A stretch of 64,000 nt of DNA from Streptomyces sp. AC550_RSS872 (GTDB lineage Bacteria > Actinomycetota > Actinomycetes > Streptomycetales > Streptomycetaceae): assembly GCF_019049285.1 (NCBI RefSeq), contig NZ_JAGMUL010000082.1:1-64000 (forward strand). The letters are read 5' to 3'. This document shows, in pieces, positions 49,047-58,013 of this stretch. The notes beneath the pieces are model-generated. The model was given only the letters and a program-made list of their open reading frames with translations. It did no database searches and was not told where the DNA came from. Position numbers and translations under genes: made by a program. The first letter of the stretch is position 1, and each line of letters starts with the position of its first letter.

Positions 49047-52000
49047 TCACTGCCGTACGACCAACTCGGCCAGGTCCAAGAACGCGTTCAGCGTCGGCGT
49101 CCGCAACTGGTCCAGTTCGCGGAAGCCCGGGGAGTGCAGCGACTTGTCGAAGGGGACGGCCACCACCTGGTCCGCACCGATGCCGAAGCGCGCGGGCAGG
49201 CCGTCCGGGACCGGTCGGCCGGAGAGCCCCTCCACCTGGGTCACCACGACGATCGCCTCGTCGGCCAGCCGTCGGCGCCCGCTGCCGCGCAGCCGGTCGA
49301 GCACCCGCCATGTGGCGTCGAGGAACCAGCCGGCGCTGCCACAGCACAGGATCAGCCGGTCGGTCAGATCGAGGACGGTGTCGGCCGACCGGTCGAGCCG
49401 CAGTGGGGCCCAGTCGGTCAGTACGAACGAGTAGTACGGCGCGGTGCGCGCCAGCGCTTGTGCGTAGGCCTGGGTGTGGGCGAGGTTCGGCGGGACGTGG
49501 CCCGGAGGGTGCGCGGCCACTTCCAGCCCGGAGCTCAGGCGCGTGGTGCGGGCGCGTACCTCGTCGTACGACGCGTCGGCCGGCAGGTCGGCCAGATCGC
49601 GCACCGTGGCCGGGTTGCGCCGGGTGAGGAAGGCGCCGAGCGCGCCCTCGCCGGCCGCTCCGTCGAGCGCCAGCACCGGCTCTCCCCGGACGGCGGCGAG
49701 CAGTGAGCCGAGCGTGATCGTCGTGGTTGCCCGACCGCTGTAGTGATAGGTCCCGAGCAGGGTGATGCGGCGGGCGTGGTCGAGCGGCCTGCGCAGCCGT
49801 GCCAGCCGGGCCGCCCGCTCACGGCGGGCGGCGGGCAACCGGGGCGGGCGGATCGGAGGGTCGGCGGGGTGCGCGTCGAGGGGCCGCGGCAGGGTGAGGG
49901 GCACCCGCACCACCGGCCGGACGCCCGCGTCGGGCTGCTGTGCGGGGGCCCGCTCGGCGCGCGAGCGCGCGATGTAGTTGGCCAGGACGTCCGCGACCTC
50001 ACCGGCGGTGGGACGCTCGGCCGGGTCCGCATCGAAGCAGCGCAACACGACCTGCCGCAATGGCGCCCAGGTGTCGCCCTGCCACATGTGCATGCCCTCG
50101 GCACCGCCGGGCACCTGCCGGTGCAGCTCCCGGCCCGCTTTGCTGCTGATCAGCTGGAGGAGATCGCCCAGCGCCCGCACATTGTCCTTGGGCGTCGGCA
50201 CGGGGCCCGTGCCCACGTACCGGCCCGCCACGGCGCAGTCGGACAGGTCACCGAGCAGCACGGTGCGCCGCTGCACGAAGATGTTCTCGGCGCTGAAATC
50301 CACGGGGACGATCTCATGGAGATGGCACAGCGCCAGGGCACTGGCCAGATGCCATCCGATGAGCAGCGCGGTGAGCTTGTCGAACGGGGCGGTGCCCGTC
50401 GTGTGGGCCTCGTTGAAGATCTCCGAGAGCCGTGGCGGCGAGGACGGCCCGGGTTCGTACCGGATCGGGTCCGTCGCCAGCCAGGCCTGTCCGGTGCGGG
50501 CGTCGAACCCGTTGCCGCGCACGGCGGGTGCGTACTGCCCGTCCAGCCGGCGCAGCGCCTGAAGCTCCAACGCGATCAGTTCGGACGTGTCGAAGTCGAG
50601 GTCGGGTCGCGCGATGCGGACCATGGCCGGGCGGCGCTTCTTGTTGGTGCCGTCGTACTCCACCGTCCGCCGCAGCCGCCGTCGGGCGTGGAGCCGGTAA
50701 GGGCCCAGCTCCCGGGGGTCGTCGTCGGTCAGCGGCTGCCAGCCGTCCGCAGTGGTGGTGCTCTGCCCCGGCTCCCGCTCCAGTCCGTGCACCCCTGGGT
50801 CGAACGACACCCCGAACCGGGTCAGCAGCCTGCGCTCCACGCTGGTGAAGGGACGGTGCGAGCCGGGTAGTTGGGCGGAGCCGTCCGGGTGGGCGAGCCA
50901 GGCCGGGAAGTCGGGCGAGCTGCCCGCGAGTCGCTCCAGGCGCCGCCCGATGCTGCGGCTGGTCCGCAGGAGTTCGGACTGCGGGACCGCGTCGAGGAGC
51001 GTCGCACGCGAGGTGTCGGAGAAGTCGAACACCTGGTGCTTGGCGGGAAGCGGCCCCGGGACCGGTGCGGGATGCGGCTGCATGAGGCCGCCGAGGAAGA
51101 CTTCCGCGAGGTGGGAGGTGCGCGCCTGCCACGGGACGGCCGCCTGGACGAGCCGCATGACCGGCACGGTGAGCGGCGACACGGCCGCCAGGTGGGCGGC
51201 GAGCCGGTAGGCCTCAGGCGTGGCCGCGTCCCGGAAGTGCTGCAAGTTGCCCGCGGCGGGGGGTGCGGTGACCGCGTGGGACCGGAGCGGGCGGGCCAGC
51301 AGGGGCAGCTCGACCGTGGCGCCGGGCGAGGCGAGGAGGTGGGCCCAGTCCCGCAGCGAGGCGGCCGTCGGCTCCAGGACCGGCACCGGCACACCGTCGA
51401 AGCGGGCCAGGTCGGGCGGCAGTACGGGGTCGGTGATCTCCCAGGAGGTGTTGGCGCCCCCGATCCGCCGCGTCGTTGCCTGCCACCGCTCCGCGTGGAC
51501 GCCCGACCCCTCCCACAAGCCGTGCGGCAGGGTGTGCAGCAGGGCGGCCGGACCGCGGGAGGCCCAGAAGGACAACAGGTCGTGCAGGGCACCGCTGCGC
51601 CAGGAACCGCCCATGCCGTCGCTGACGACGAGGACGAGGGTGCGGCCCGACGGGTCGCCCACCGCGCTCAGCGGGACCGGGGTGCTGTCCGGCTGGAACG
51701 GGCGGGCGTGCAGGCGGGGTTCGGAGACGCTGCGGGCGTCGAGGCCGAGGACACGGGTGGTGGCGAACGCGCCCAGCCGTTCGAGCAGGGTGCGCAGTTC
51801 GGCACCGAGCCGGTGCCACAGCAGCATCGACAGGCCGTCGTCGACGAGCAGCGCCAGATGGAGCCAGCGCTCCTGCACGGGCCGCAGCACCACGTCCGGC
51901 AGCAGGGTTTCGGCGAGTTCGGCGGCGGTGCCTTCCTCGTCGATCTCCAGCCGGTGCGGACTGGGCTGACGGCGACGCAACGGCCGTAGCGCGCGACCCA

Positions 52001-52397
52001 GTTCGAGCTCGCCGGTCAGGGCTTTGTCCTCCGGGACCCGTACGGGCAGTGCCTTGCCCGGCTCGGGGTCCTGCCGCAGCCGTATCCCGGGGATGACCGG
52101 CGGTGCCTGCCGTGCGGCCGCGAAGAGGGACGGGGCGGTGAGGTCGGGCAGTTCCGGGTCGTCGGGATCGGGCTTCTCGGTGTGCCGGGAGGGCGTGGTC
52201 TCGTCCGGCTCGGCGGTGGCAGGCGGCTGCTGCGCCGGCTGGGCGGCGCGGGCGGGCCGGTCGAGTGGCATGCCGTCCCCGCTCGGCAGCCGCCGGGCCA
52301 GCCACAGCACGTCGAGCACCTGATCGGCGTCCAGCTCCTCCCCGGAGGCTGCCAGGACCCGCAGTGCCTCGACGAGACGCGCACCACTCACCGTCAC
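49047..52397 (-). CDS. vWA-like / pseudokinase / MinD-like fusion protein of the VMAP system (SAV_2336-type)
   Basis: 1116 aa, no signal or membrane segment. After a helical N-terminus and Pro-rich linker, residues about 180-330 look like a diverged vWA domain: LALLVDDGLSMLLWHRLG (DxGxS in place of DxSxS) and VLVVSDGMGG. Residues about 560-850 align to a Ser/Thr kinase fold but with VDFSAEN (near 700) for HRDxKxxN, GDLSDC for DFG and VRI in place of the VAIK Lys, so it should not be catalytic. Residues about 875-1110 resemble MinD/ParA: GTYHYSGRATTTITLG stands where GGxGKTT is expected, so the P-loop Lys is lost. It probably acts as a signal-integrating scaffold for the MoxR partner. GTG at 52397 overlaps the MoxR stop (GTGA). 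Confidence 0.85.
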   Translation of the reverse strand: MTVSGARLVEALRVLAASGEELDADQVLDVLWLARRLPSGDGMPLDRPARAAQPAQQPPATAEPDETTPSRHTEKPDPDDPELPDLTAPSLFAAARQAPPVIPGIRLRQDPEPGKALPVRVPEDKALTGELELGRALRPLRRRQPSPHRLEIDEEGTAAELAETLLPDVVLRPVQERWLHLALLVDDGLSMLLWHRLGAELRTLLERLGAFATTRVLGLDARSVSEPRLHARPFQPDSTPVPLSAVGDPSGRTLVLVVSDGMGGSWRSGALHDLLSFWASRGPAALLHTLPHGLWEGSGVHAERWQATTRRIGGANTSWEITDPVLPPDLARFDGVPVPVLEPTAASLRDWAHLLASPGATVELPLLARPLRSHAVTAPPAAGNLQHFRDAATPEAYRLAAHLAAVSPLTVPVMRLVQAAVPWQARTSHLAEVFLGGLMQPHPAPVPGPLPAKHQVFDFSDTSRATLLDAVPQSELLRTSRSIGRRLERLAGSSPDFPAWLAHPDGSAQLPGSHRPFTSVERRLLTRFGVSFDPGVHGLEREPGQSTTTADGWQPLTDDDPRELGPYRLHARRRLRRTVEYDGTNKKRRPAMVRIARPDLDFDTSELIALELQALRRLDGQYAPAVRGNGFDARTGQAWLATDPIRYEPGPSSPPRLSEIFNEAHTTGTAPFDKLTALLIGWHLASALALCHLHEIVPVDFSAENIFVQRRTVLLGDLSDCAVAGRYVGTGPVPTPKDNVRALGDLLQLISSKAGRELHRQVPGGAEGMHMWQGDTWAPLRQVVLRCFDADPAERPTAGEVADVLANYIARSRAERAPAQQPDAGVRPVVRVPLTLPRPLDAHPADPPIRPPRLPAARRERAARLARLRRPLDHARRITLLGTYHYSGRATTTITLGSLLAAVRGEPVLALDGAAGEGALGAFLTRRNPATVRDLADLPADASYDEVRARTTRLSSGLEVAAHPPGHVPPNLAHTQAYAQALARTAPYYSFVLTDWAPLRLDRSADTVLDLTDRLILCCGSAGWFLDATWRVLDRLRGSGRRRLADEAIVVVTQVEGLSGRPVPDGLPARFGIGADQVVAVPFDKSLHSPGFRELDQLRTPTLNAFLDLAELVVRQ

Positions 52398-53344
52398 AAT
52401 GCCCCGGTCAGCTGGTGCAGTACGGCGTCCAGCAGGCCCTCCGCGTCCAGGTCGACGCCGCCGGTGCGCAGGAACACCGCGTTCAGGAGCTGGTCGGTGG
52501 CGAGTTCGCCGGGAGCGCGACGGCGCAGGAACGCTTCGATGAGCTCGTCCGCGTCGCGCAGGGCCTCCTCGCCGAGGTGCGCCGTGACGATGGCGCGCAA
52601 GCGGGCCTCGTCGGGGACCGGCAGGGCGAGGCGCACACAGCGGCGCAGGAAGGCCGGCGGAAACTCGCGCTCACCGTTGCTGGTGATGACGACGACCGGG
52701 AACTCGGCGCACTGCATCCTGCCCTGGTGGACCGTCACCGAGCCGCGGTGGTCGGCGGTCTGCACCTCGATGTCCGCCATGTCCTCGGGGAGCCGGGTCA
52801 GTTCGGGGATGTCGAAGTAGCCCTCCTCGAAGACGGTGAGCAGGTCGTTGGGCAGGTCGACGTCGCCCTTGTCCATCTCGTCGATGAGCAGCGCCCGCGG
52901 GGTGGCCGACGGCACCAGGGCCGTGCCCAGAGGGCCGAGCCGGATGAACGTCCCGATCGATGGTTCGTGTTCGCCCCGGTCGCGGCTGAGCGTGGTTTCG
53001 CGCAGACGTCCGATCGCGTCGTACTGGTAGAGCGCCTCCCGCACGGTCGACCGGCTGTTGATGGACCAACGCAGCAGCTCGCCGAGCCGCAGCTCGTGGG
53101 CGACCGCCCGGGCCAGCGACGACTTGCCGGTACCTGCCGGTCCGGTGACCAGCAGCGGACGGCGCAGATGCAGGGCGGCGTTGACGACGTCGGCGTGCTC
53201 CGGCTGGATCAGGTACGGCAGTTCGGGCCGGCCGGCCGAGGCCGGGCTGAACCGGCGCCAGGGCGGTGCCGAGGGAAGGGTGACGGCGCGTGGGACGCCG
53301 TCGCCTCGGAAGAGACGCCAGTCGGCCTCGGTAGCGGAGGTCAT
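52394..53344 (-). CDS. MoxR-type AAA+ ATPase of the VMAP system
   Basis: 316 aa. Walker A GPAGTGKSS (68-76), Walker B RALLIDEMDKG (near 150), sensor 1 FPVVVITSNGEREFPPAFLRR with the arginine finger, and a C-terminal lid. It is of the short type linked to vWA/VMAP proteins and differs from the ATPase at 11617 (GVPGTAKT). It probably switches the neighbouring fusion and protease proteins by ATP-driven remodelling. ATG at 53344 overlaps the upstream stop (ATGA). Confidence 0.94.
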   Translation of the reverse strand: MTSATEADWRLFRGDGVPRAVTLPSAPPWRRFSPASAGRPELPYLIQPEHADVVNAALHLRRPLLVTGPAGTGKSSLARAVAHELRLGELLRWSINSRSTVREALYQYDAIGRLRETTLSRDRGEHEPSIGTFIRLGPLGTALVPSATPRALLIDEMDKGDVDLPNDLLTVFEEGYFDIPELTRLPEDMADIEVQTADHRGSVTVHQGRMQCAEFPVVVITSNGEREFPPAFLRRCVRLALPVPDEARLRAIVTAHLGEEALRDADELIEAFLRRRAPGELATDQLLNAVFLRTGGVDLDAEGLLDAVLHQLTGAL

Positions 53345-55497
53345 GCGCTCTCCTGTGGTTCGCTCAGATGCAGTCGGGGCACGGTACGGTCGGCGTCCGC
53401 CCAGGCGAGCACCGGGCGGCCGGGGAACTCGGGGGCGCGGGTGCCCCGGGCGTTGGCCCGGTAGACCCGTACCCCGTCGGGCAGTTCACGGGTGGCGACA
53501 TCCGCCATGTGCTTGGTGACGTGCGAGGGGGTGTCCCGACCGCGGTCCCACACCACCACCGGTATGCCCACGGCGAGACAGATCTGAACGATCGCGTCGC
53601 GCGGCCGCGGCGGCACGTCGATGGACACCCGGACCGTGTCGAGCCGGCCCATCAGCTCGTAGTAGATCTGATGCGGGTCCTGCGACGGGTCGGTGACGAC
53701 GAGAGTCTCCCCGGAGTCGAGGTGCTTCCACCGTTCACGCCAGTCGGGAAGGAAACGCTCGTGCCGGCGCAGGAGTTCCGGGCAGTGCACGACCAGCGGG
53801 AACTCCACGCCGAGCACTCCCGGCACGACTTCGCCGGGTACCTGGGCGGCCCATTCGTCGACCGGCAGGTTCAGGTCGGCGCGGTCCACGAGCACCTCCA
53901 CCAGCGGCCGCCCGCCGTCCCGGTCCGAGGGGGTGAGGGACTCAAGGACGCGCAGCAGTTCACGCGCCGCCTGGGATCCCGTGTACGAGACGTCGCTGTC
54001 CACCGACACCTGCCGGGGCCCGGTGCCCTCGTCGCACCAGATGCGCAGCCGGTGCCGCCCCTGCCCGGCCCGCCCCAGCTGGACCAGAACCCGTTTGCGC
54101 CGGGCCGTGCCGCGCAGCATGCGCAACCAGTCCTGGGCGTCCGAGCGCCGCTCCCTGAGGGCCGCGCCCGGGATGCCGAGCCGTCCCGCCACGCTGTCCG
54201 ACCACAGCCGCAGCTCCGCCTGCCGGGGCGCCGGGCACAGCGCGGCGACGTACTCCACGACCCGCAGCAAGGCCGGTACCCGTACCTCGCCGTCGTCCGA
54301 GTGGCCGTCTCCGGGCAGCTTCTCCAGTGTGTCCAGCAGCACGTCCAGGGAGGCGCCGTCGGCCAGGGCGGCGACCCGCTTGGTGGCCTCGCGCACCACC
54401 TCGGGGAACCGTTCCAGCACCGACCGGTCGACGGTGCGCAGCAGCTGGTGCAGCCGACGGTGTTCGCGCGGCGAGAGCAGCAGGGGAATCTCCGACAGCC
54501 GCCCGGCGACCAGCACGCGGTCGGCCGCCCTCGGGTCCCTGGGGCGCAGAAGCTCGGTGAAGGCCGCCACGGCGCGGCGGTCGTGCAGCAGAAAGGCCGC
54601 GAACTCCTCGATGGAGGGCGGGCTCACGGGACTGCCCTGTCCGACGCCGCACGCTAGCGCCAGCTGGCGGGCGGCGTCGCCGAGCGAGTACGGCGACGGC
54701 AGGGCGTTCCCGATCGCGGTGACGAGCATGCCGAAGGCGGGGTCGTCCGGGTCGTCCGGCTCGCCGTCCTTCTCGGCGAGGACGCCGAGGGGCCGCAGCT
54801 CGGCCTCGATCCGCTGCCAGGGAATCGCCCAGCTGCGCCGGATCATGTGCTGCGGGCTGTGCGGCAGCGCGGCCCCACCGGGATCGCACGGCGGCATGAA
54901 GTGCGCGGCGACGAGTCCTACGACGGCTTCATCCTCCTCGCACCACAGCGGACCGCCGCTGTAGCCGGGTCCCACCGCCATGCCCGTGCCCTTGCCGTCG
55001 AGGTAAGCGACGGGGCCGTCGAGGGCGGCGACCCGCAGGTCGGCGAACGTCGCGCCGCGCCCGCTGCCGTGCCACGCCCGCACTTTCTGGCCGGGAACCA
55101 TGGCCGCACGGCGATCGGGTGCGGGCAACCCGACGAGCGGCGCGTCGATCCGCAGCACCGCCAGATCGCCGAGCCACTCCCCGTCGCCGTTCCGCACGGG
55201 CGTGCCATCGCTCCTGCGCGGGGGGATCCAGTGCGCCACACGCGCGGGGTACCGTTCCGTCTTCCGTGCCCCCTTCACCTCGACGAACAGCTCGCCGAGG
55301 CCGGGCGGCCGGGTCTCGAACACCGCTCTGCCCAGAGCGTCGTTGACGACATGCGCGCAGGTCAGCACGGCGTCGACGTCGAGGAGGACCCCCGCACCCG
55401 CCGGCTTGCCGTCAGCCGTCCTGCGCACGGACGCGACGCGGGGTCTCGCCTCGTCGCCCGGCACCGCCTCGACCGGTCTGAACCACCCCACGGTCAC
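53341..55497 (-). CDS. Trypsin-like protease with VMAP C-terminal region
   Basis: 718 aa, cytoplasmic (no signal peptide). The N-terminal 240 residues are a trypsin-like domain with intact triad: His in LTCAHVVN (near 49), Asp in GDLAVLRI (near 110), Ser in GPGYSGGPLW (near 180). The middle is helical (about 250-400). The C-terminal part (about 400-718) fits the VMAP module: RVLVQLGRAGQGRHRLRIW, LPVDEWAAQVP, GVEFPLVVHCPELLRRHE, WRERWKHLD and IVQICLAVGIPVVVWDRG. In such systems the protease is the presumed effector, released when MoxR and vWA partners sense a trigger. GTG at 55497 overlaps the Trypco1 stop (GTGA). Confidence 0.9.
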   Translation of the reverse strand: MTVGWFRPVEAVPGDEARPRVASVRRTADGKPAGAGVLLDVDAVLTCAHVVNDALGRAVFETRPPGLGELFVEVKGARKTERYPARVAHWIPPRRSDGTPVRNGDGEWLGDLAVLRIDAPLVGLPAPDRRAAMVPGQKVRAWHGSGRGATFADLRVAALDGPVAYLDGKGTGMAVGPGYSGGPLWCEEDEAVVGLVAAHFMPPCDPGGAALPHSPQHMIRRSWAIPWQRIEAELRPLGVLAEKDGEPDDPDDPAFGMLVTAIGNALPSPYSLGDAARQLALACGVGQGSPVSPPSIEEFAAFLLHDRRAVAAFTELLRPRDPRAADRVLVAGRLSEIPLLLSPREHRRLHQLLRTVDRSVLERFPEVVREATKRVAALADGASLDVLLDTLEKLPGDGHSDDGEVRVPALLRVVEYVAALCPAPRQAELRLWSDSVAGRLGIPGAALRERRSDAQDWLRMLRGTARRKRVLVQLGRAGQGRHRLRIWCDEGTGPRQVSVDSDVSYTGSQAARELLRVLESLTPSDRDGGRPLVEVLVDRADLNLPVDEWAAQVPGEVVPGVLGVEFPLVVHCPELLRRHERFLPDWRERWKHLDSGETLVVTDPSQDPHQIYYELMGRLDTVRVSIDVPPRPRDAIVQICLAVGIPVVVWDRGRDTPSHVTKHMADVATRELPDGVRVYRANARGTRAPEFPGRPVLAWADADRTVPRLHLSEPQESA

Positions 55498-55880
55498 TCC
55501 GCGCCGGGCGCGGGCTTCCAACTGGCGGTGACGGTGAGGTGCGCCTGTCCGTTGCCGCCGACGATGCCGAACTTGAGGTCCTGGCCGACCTGGAGGCCGA
55601 ACGTCACACTGAGCTCGCTCGGAGGATCCGGTACGGCCGAGGCGACGTCATGCACTTCCCGCAGCAGCGGCCCGAGCGGCTTGAGCGCTCCGCGCAGGGT
55701 GGCGGCCGCGAGGCTGGCGACCGCCGCCCGGCCGCCCGTGGCGACAGGGACGGCCCTCCCCATTCCCCCGGGGAGGTCGTCGTCCTGGGCGGGGGGAAGG
55801 TGCTCCGGGGCCGCCGCGGGAGCGAGCAGGAACCTTACGGGCGTACCGTCGTCGAACTCTGATTCCAAAAAGGTGGACAC
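55494..55880 (-). CDS. Trypsin-co-occurring domain (Trypco1 / CU044_2847-type) protein
   Basis: 128 aa. It starts with a short beta segment (FDDGTPVRFLLAP), an Ala-rich helical middle and the family C-terminus SELSVTFGLQVGQDLKFGIV, then GQAHLTVTASW. Trypco1 domains are found beside trypsin-like proteases of conflict systems and may bind or restrain the protease. I chose GTG at 55880; its nearest AGGAG is 18 nt away, a weak point. A GTG at 56018 gives an Arg/Pro-rich extension with a rare TTA codon and lies inside a promoter palindrome, so it is unlikely. First gene of the four-gene minus operon. Confidence 0.82.
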   Translation of the reverse strand: MSTFLESEFDDGTPVRFLLAPAAAPEHLPPAQDDDLPGGMGRAVPVATGGRAAVASLAAATLRGALKPLGPLLREVHDVASAVPDPPSELSVTFGLQVGQDLKFGIVGGNGQAHLTVTASWKPAPGAE

Positions 55881-56005
55881 CGCAGCATTGTGACCGAACT
55901 CCTGTGGCGAGAGGGAGAGTTCACCGAGCAGGACGTTCCGAAGAAGCCCGGCCGGTGTGCGGGTGTTGCGCAGGAAGCGTGAGCGGATGGGGCGAGGCCG
56001 TAACG

Positions 56006-56037
56006 GTGAGTGACTCACGTCACACGAGTGCTATGGT
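56006..56037 (+). promoter_or_regulatory. Promoter with palindromic operator for the three-gene membrane operon
   Basis: GTGACT (56010-56015) and TATGGT (56032-56037) with a 16-bp spacer form a good -35/-10 pair for the plus operon. The -35 is embedded in the perfect palindrome GTGAGTGACTCAC (56006-56018), so a repressor there could block it and also affect the divergent operon. Confidence 0.5.
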
Positions 56038-56140
56038 GGTCGATCCTGGCCAGGGCCAACTCCCCTTCTGCTGAGGCTAGTTGTCCGCGTCAGGACCTTT
56101 CGCATCTGCCATGCCTGGTTCCTGCATCGGGGGACGATCC

Positions 56141-57997
56141 ATGACCCAGCCCGAGCTTCCGTCCCAACGGGCGGAAGTGCCGAGACCCGGACCACGCCGT
56201 CCGGTCGATCCCTCGCGAAGCGAGGCCTGCCGACTGCTGTGCGCGGGGACGTATCTGCACGTCGGCTACCGGGACGCGGTGATCGACGAACTGTACGTGC
56301 ACCGCGAGCGGTTCGCCGCGCCCTCCTACGGCTTCGACGCGGCCCGCGTCCTCGCCCACGCCCTGCGCGCCCGCCGACAGGAAGTGGCGTGGGCCGCCGG
56401 CATGATCGGCCTGTGGGTGGTCGTGGCGGCGCTCACCAAGTGGCAGATCACGATGGTGATCTGGCCCATCCTGCTGATCGCGCTGGGCCGCCGGCTGGGC
56501 GGCAGCCTCGGCATCGACGCACAGTTCCGGCAGTTCGCCCTGCTCCGGCGCGCTCTCGCGTTCGTGCTGCGCTGGTACGGCCGTCTCACCCTGGTCGGGG
56601 TGTACCTCTTCCAGTTCCGGGTGCTCATCGCCGGTCCCGAGGAGTCCGACGAGTACGCCTCCGACTACTACGGCGATTCCGGTGACAGCTTCCTCGACTC
56701 GTCGGACGGCGACGCCCTCGAAGGCCCCTTCGGCCTGCTCGACGCGAGCGTCGCGGAGGCCGACCGCTTCACCGCCGTGTGCCTGCTCGCGCTGCCGTTG
56801 CTGCTCGCGCTGCTCAGCGTGTGGCAGCGCGGCCAGTTCGCGCGCACGATCGCGGGTGAACTGTCCAAGAAGCGTTTCCCGGACATCACCGCCGACCCGG
56901 CCGAGGAGGCGCCCGGCCACCGGTTGCTGGAACTGAGCCGGCGCATCCGCCAGGAGCAGCACGCGCCGCTGGTCCTCTACGCGAAGTCCGACCCGTTCCG
57001 CGGCGCGGGGCTGCCGTTCGAGCCGTGGTCCCTCTCGATCGAACTCCGCCCCCGAGCGACGGGCCACGACGACTCGCCGCTCGATGCCCTCGCCAAGCCC
57101 GGGGCGGCGCCCACGCCCGCGGAGCCGCTCGACAACGCCACAGTGCTGGAGAAGATCAAACCGCTGCTGGAGCAGTTGCGGGAGCCGTCGGCGCGCAGCT
57201 CCCCCCAGGCGGCCGACAGCGTGCTCGACCGGCTGCGCGAACTCGTCGTGGACGAGTGCGTGTTCCTGCCCGCGGAGGGGCTGCCGGGCCGGATGGCCTT
57301 CCCGTACACGCCGTACACGTACGCGATGCACCGTGCCGACGCCGTGGAGGAGGGCGGCGAGCAGCGACGGCACTTCCTGCGGGTGCGCGTCGGCGGCTGG
57401 GACGAGGAGATCGTCGTCACCGTGTTCGTCCGCGTCCACACCCAGGGCGGGATGCTGATGCTCGAGGTCGCGCCGCACGTACTGCCGCCGGTCAACCCGC
57501 TGTTCGGGACCGCCGACAGGAAGGCGCACGAGCATCTGCACCGCGGCGGCTTCGGCCGCTACGTCTTCGCCCTGCTGCGCATCCCGGCCGTGACCGGCGA
57601 CGCCCTGCGTGTCCTGGTCCGCGCCCTCGCCCAGCAGTGGCGGCAGCTCACCGGCGTCCACGCGGACACGCTGCCGGACGGGCCCGGTGTCTCGGTGCGG
57701 GAACTGGGTGCGGACGATCGGGCGACCCTCTTCCAGGAAATGGACATCACCCGCTATCTGAAGTCCATCCAGGACCGGATCGCGAGCGGGGTGCGCCAGG
57801 CGCTGTGGAACGCGGGGTACGACGTCGCCGAGTTCGAGCAGAAGGTCACCAACGTGTTCAACAACAGCGGGACCTTCGTCGGAGGCTCCGTCCAGGGCAA
57901 CGGGATCGCCGTCGGCAGCGACAGCAGGGCCACCTCGTCGGCGGGCAAGGCGTCCGCCGCCGCGTCGCCGGGTGCCGGTGGCGCGGCGAAGAAGTAG
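56141..57997 (+). CDS. Multi-pass membrane protein divergent from the VMAP operon
   Basis: 618 aa. Cytoplasmic N-terminus (about 1-80), two membrane helices (AWAAGMIGLWVVVAALTK and TMVIWPILLIALG), two more after loops (LTLVGVYLFQFRVLI, FTAVCLLALPLLLALLSVW), with an acidic Asp/Ser/Tyr-rich loop between (about 178-210). The C-terminal 350 residues are soluble, with PFEPWSLSIEL, FPYTPYTYAMHR and FVRVHTQGGMLMLEVAPHVL. It ends with NNSGTFVGGSVQGNGIAVGS, shared with the next protein. No family name recognised. ATG at 56141 with GGGGGAC. Divergent, 260 bp from the Trypco1 gene. Confidence 0.85.
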   Translation: MTQPELPSQRAEVPRPGPRRPVDPSRSEACRLLCAGTYLHVGYRDAVIDELYVHRERFAAPSYGFDAARVLAHALRARRQEVAWAAGMIGLWVVVAALTKWQITMVIWPILLIALGRRLGGSLGIDAQFRQFALLRRALAFVLRWYGRLTLVGVYLFQFRVLIAGPEESDEYASDYYGDSGDSFLDSSDGDALEGPFGLLDASVAEADRFTAVCLLALPLLLALLSVWQRGQFARTIAGELSKKRFPDITADPAEEAPGHRLLELSRRIRQEQHAPLVLYAKSDPFRGAGLPFEPWSLSIELRPRATGHDDSPLDALAKPGAAPTPAEPLDNATVLEKIKPLLEQLREPSARSSPQAADSVLDRLRELVVDECVFLPAEGLPGRMAFPYTPYTYAMHRADAVEEGGEQRRHFLRVRVGGWDEEIVVTVFVRVHTQGGMLMLEVAPHVLPPVNPLFGTADRKAHEHLHRGGFGRYVFALLRIPAVTGDALRVLVRALAQQWRQLTGVHADTLPDGPGVSVRELGADDRATLFQEMDITRYLKSIQDRIASGVRQALWNAGYDVAEFEQKVTNVFNNSGTFVGGSVQGNGIAVGSDSRATSSAGKASAAASPGAGGAAKK

Positions 57998-58013
57998 GAC
58001 AACGGAGGATGAC

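Noticed and set aside
55881..56018. N-terminal extension of the Trypco1 gene from the GTG at 56018
   Set aside because: The start lies in the promoter palindrome, has no ribosome binding site, includes a rare TTA codon, and the extension is Arg/Pro-rich and unlike the family.
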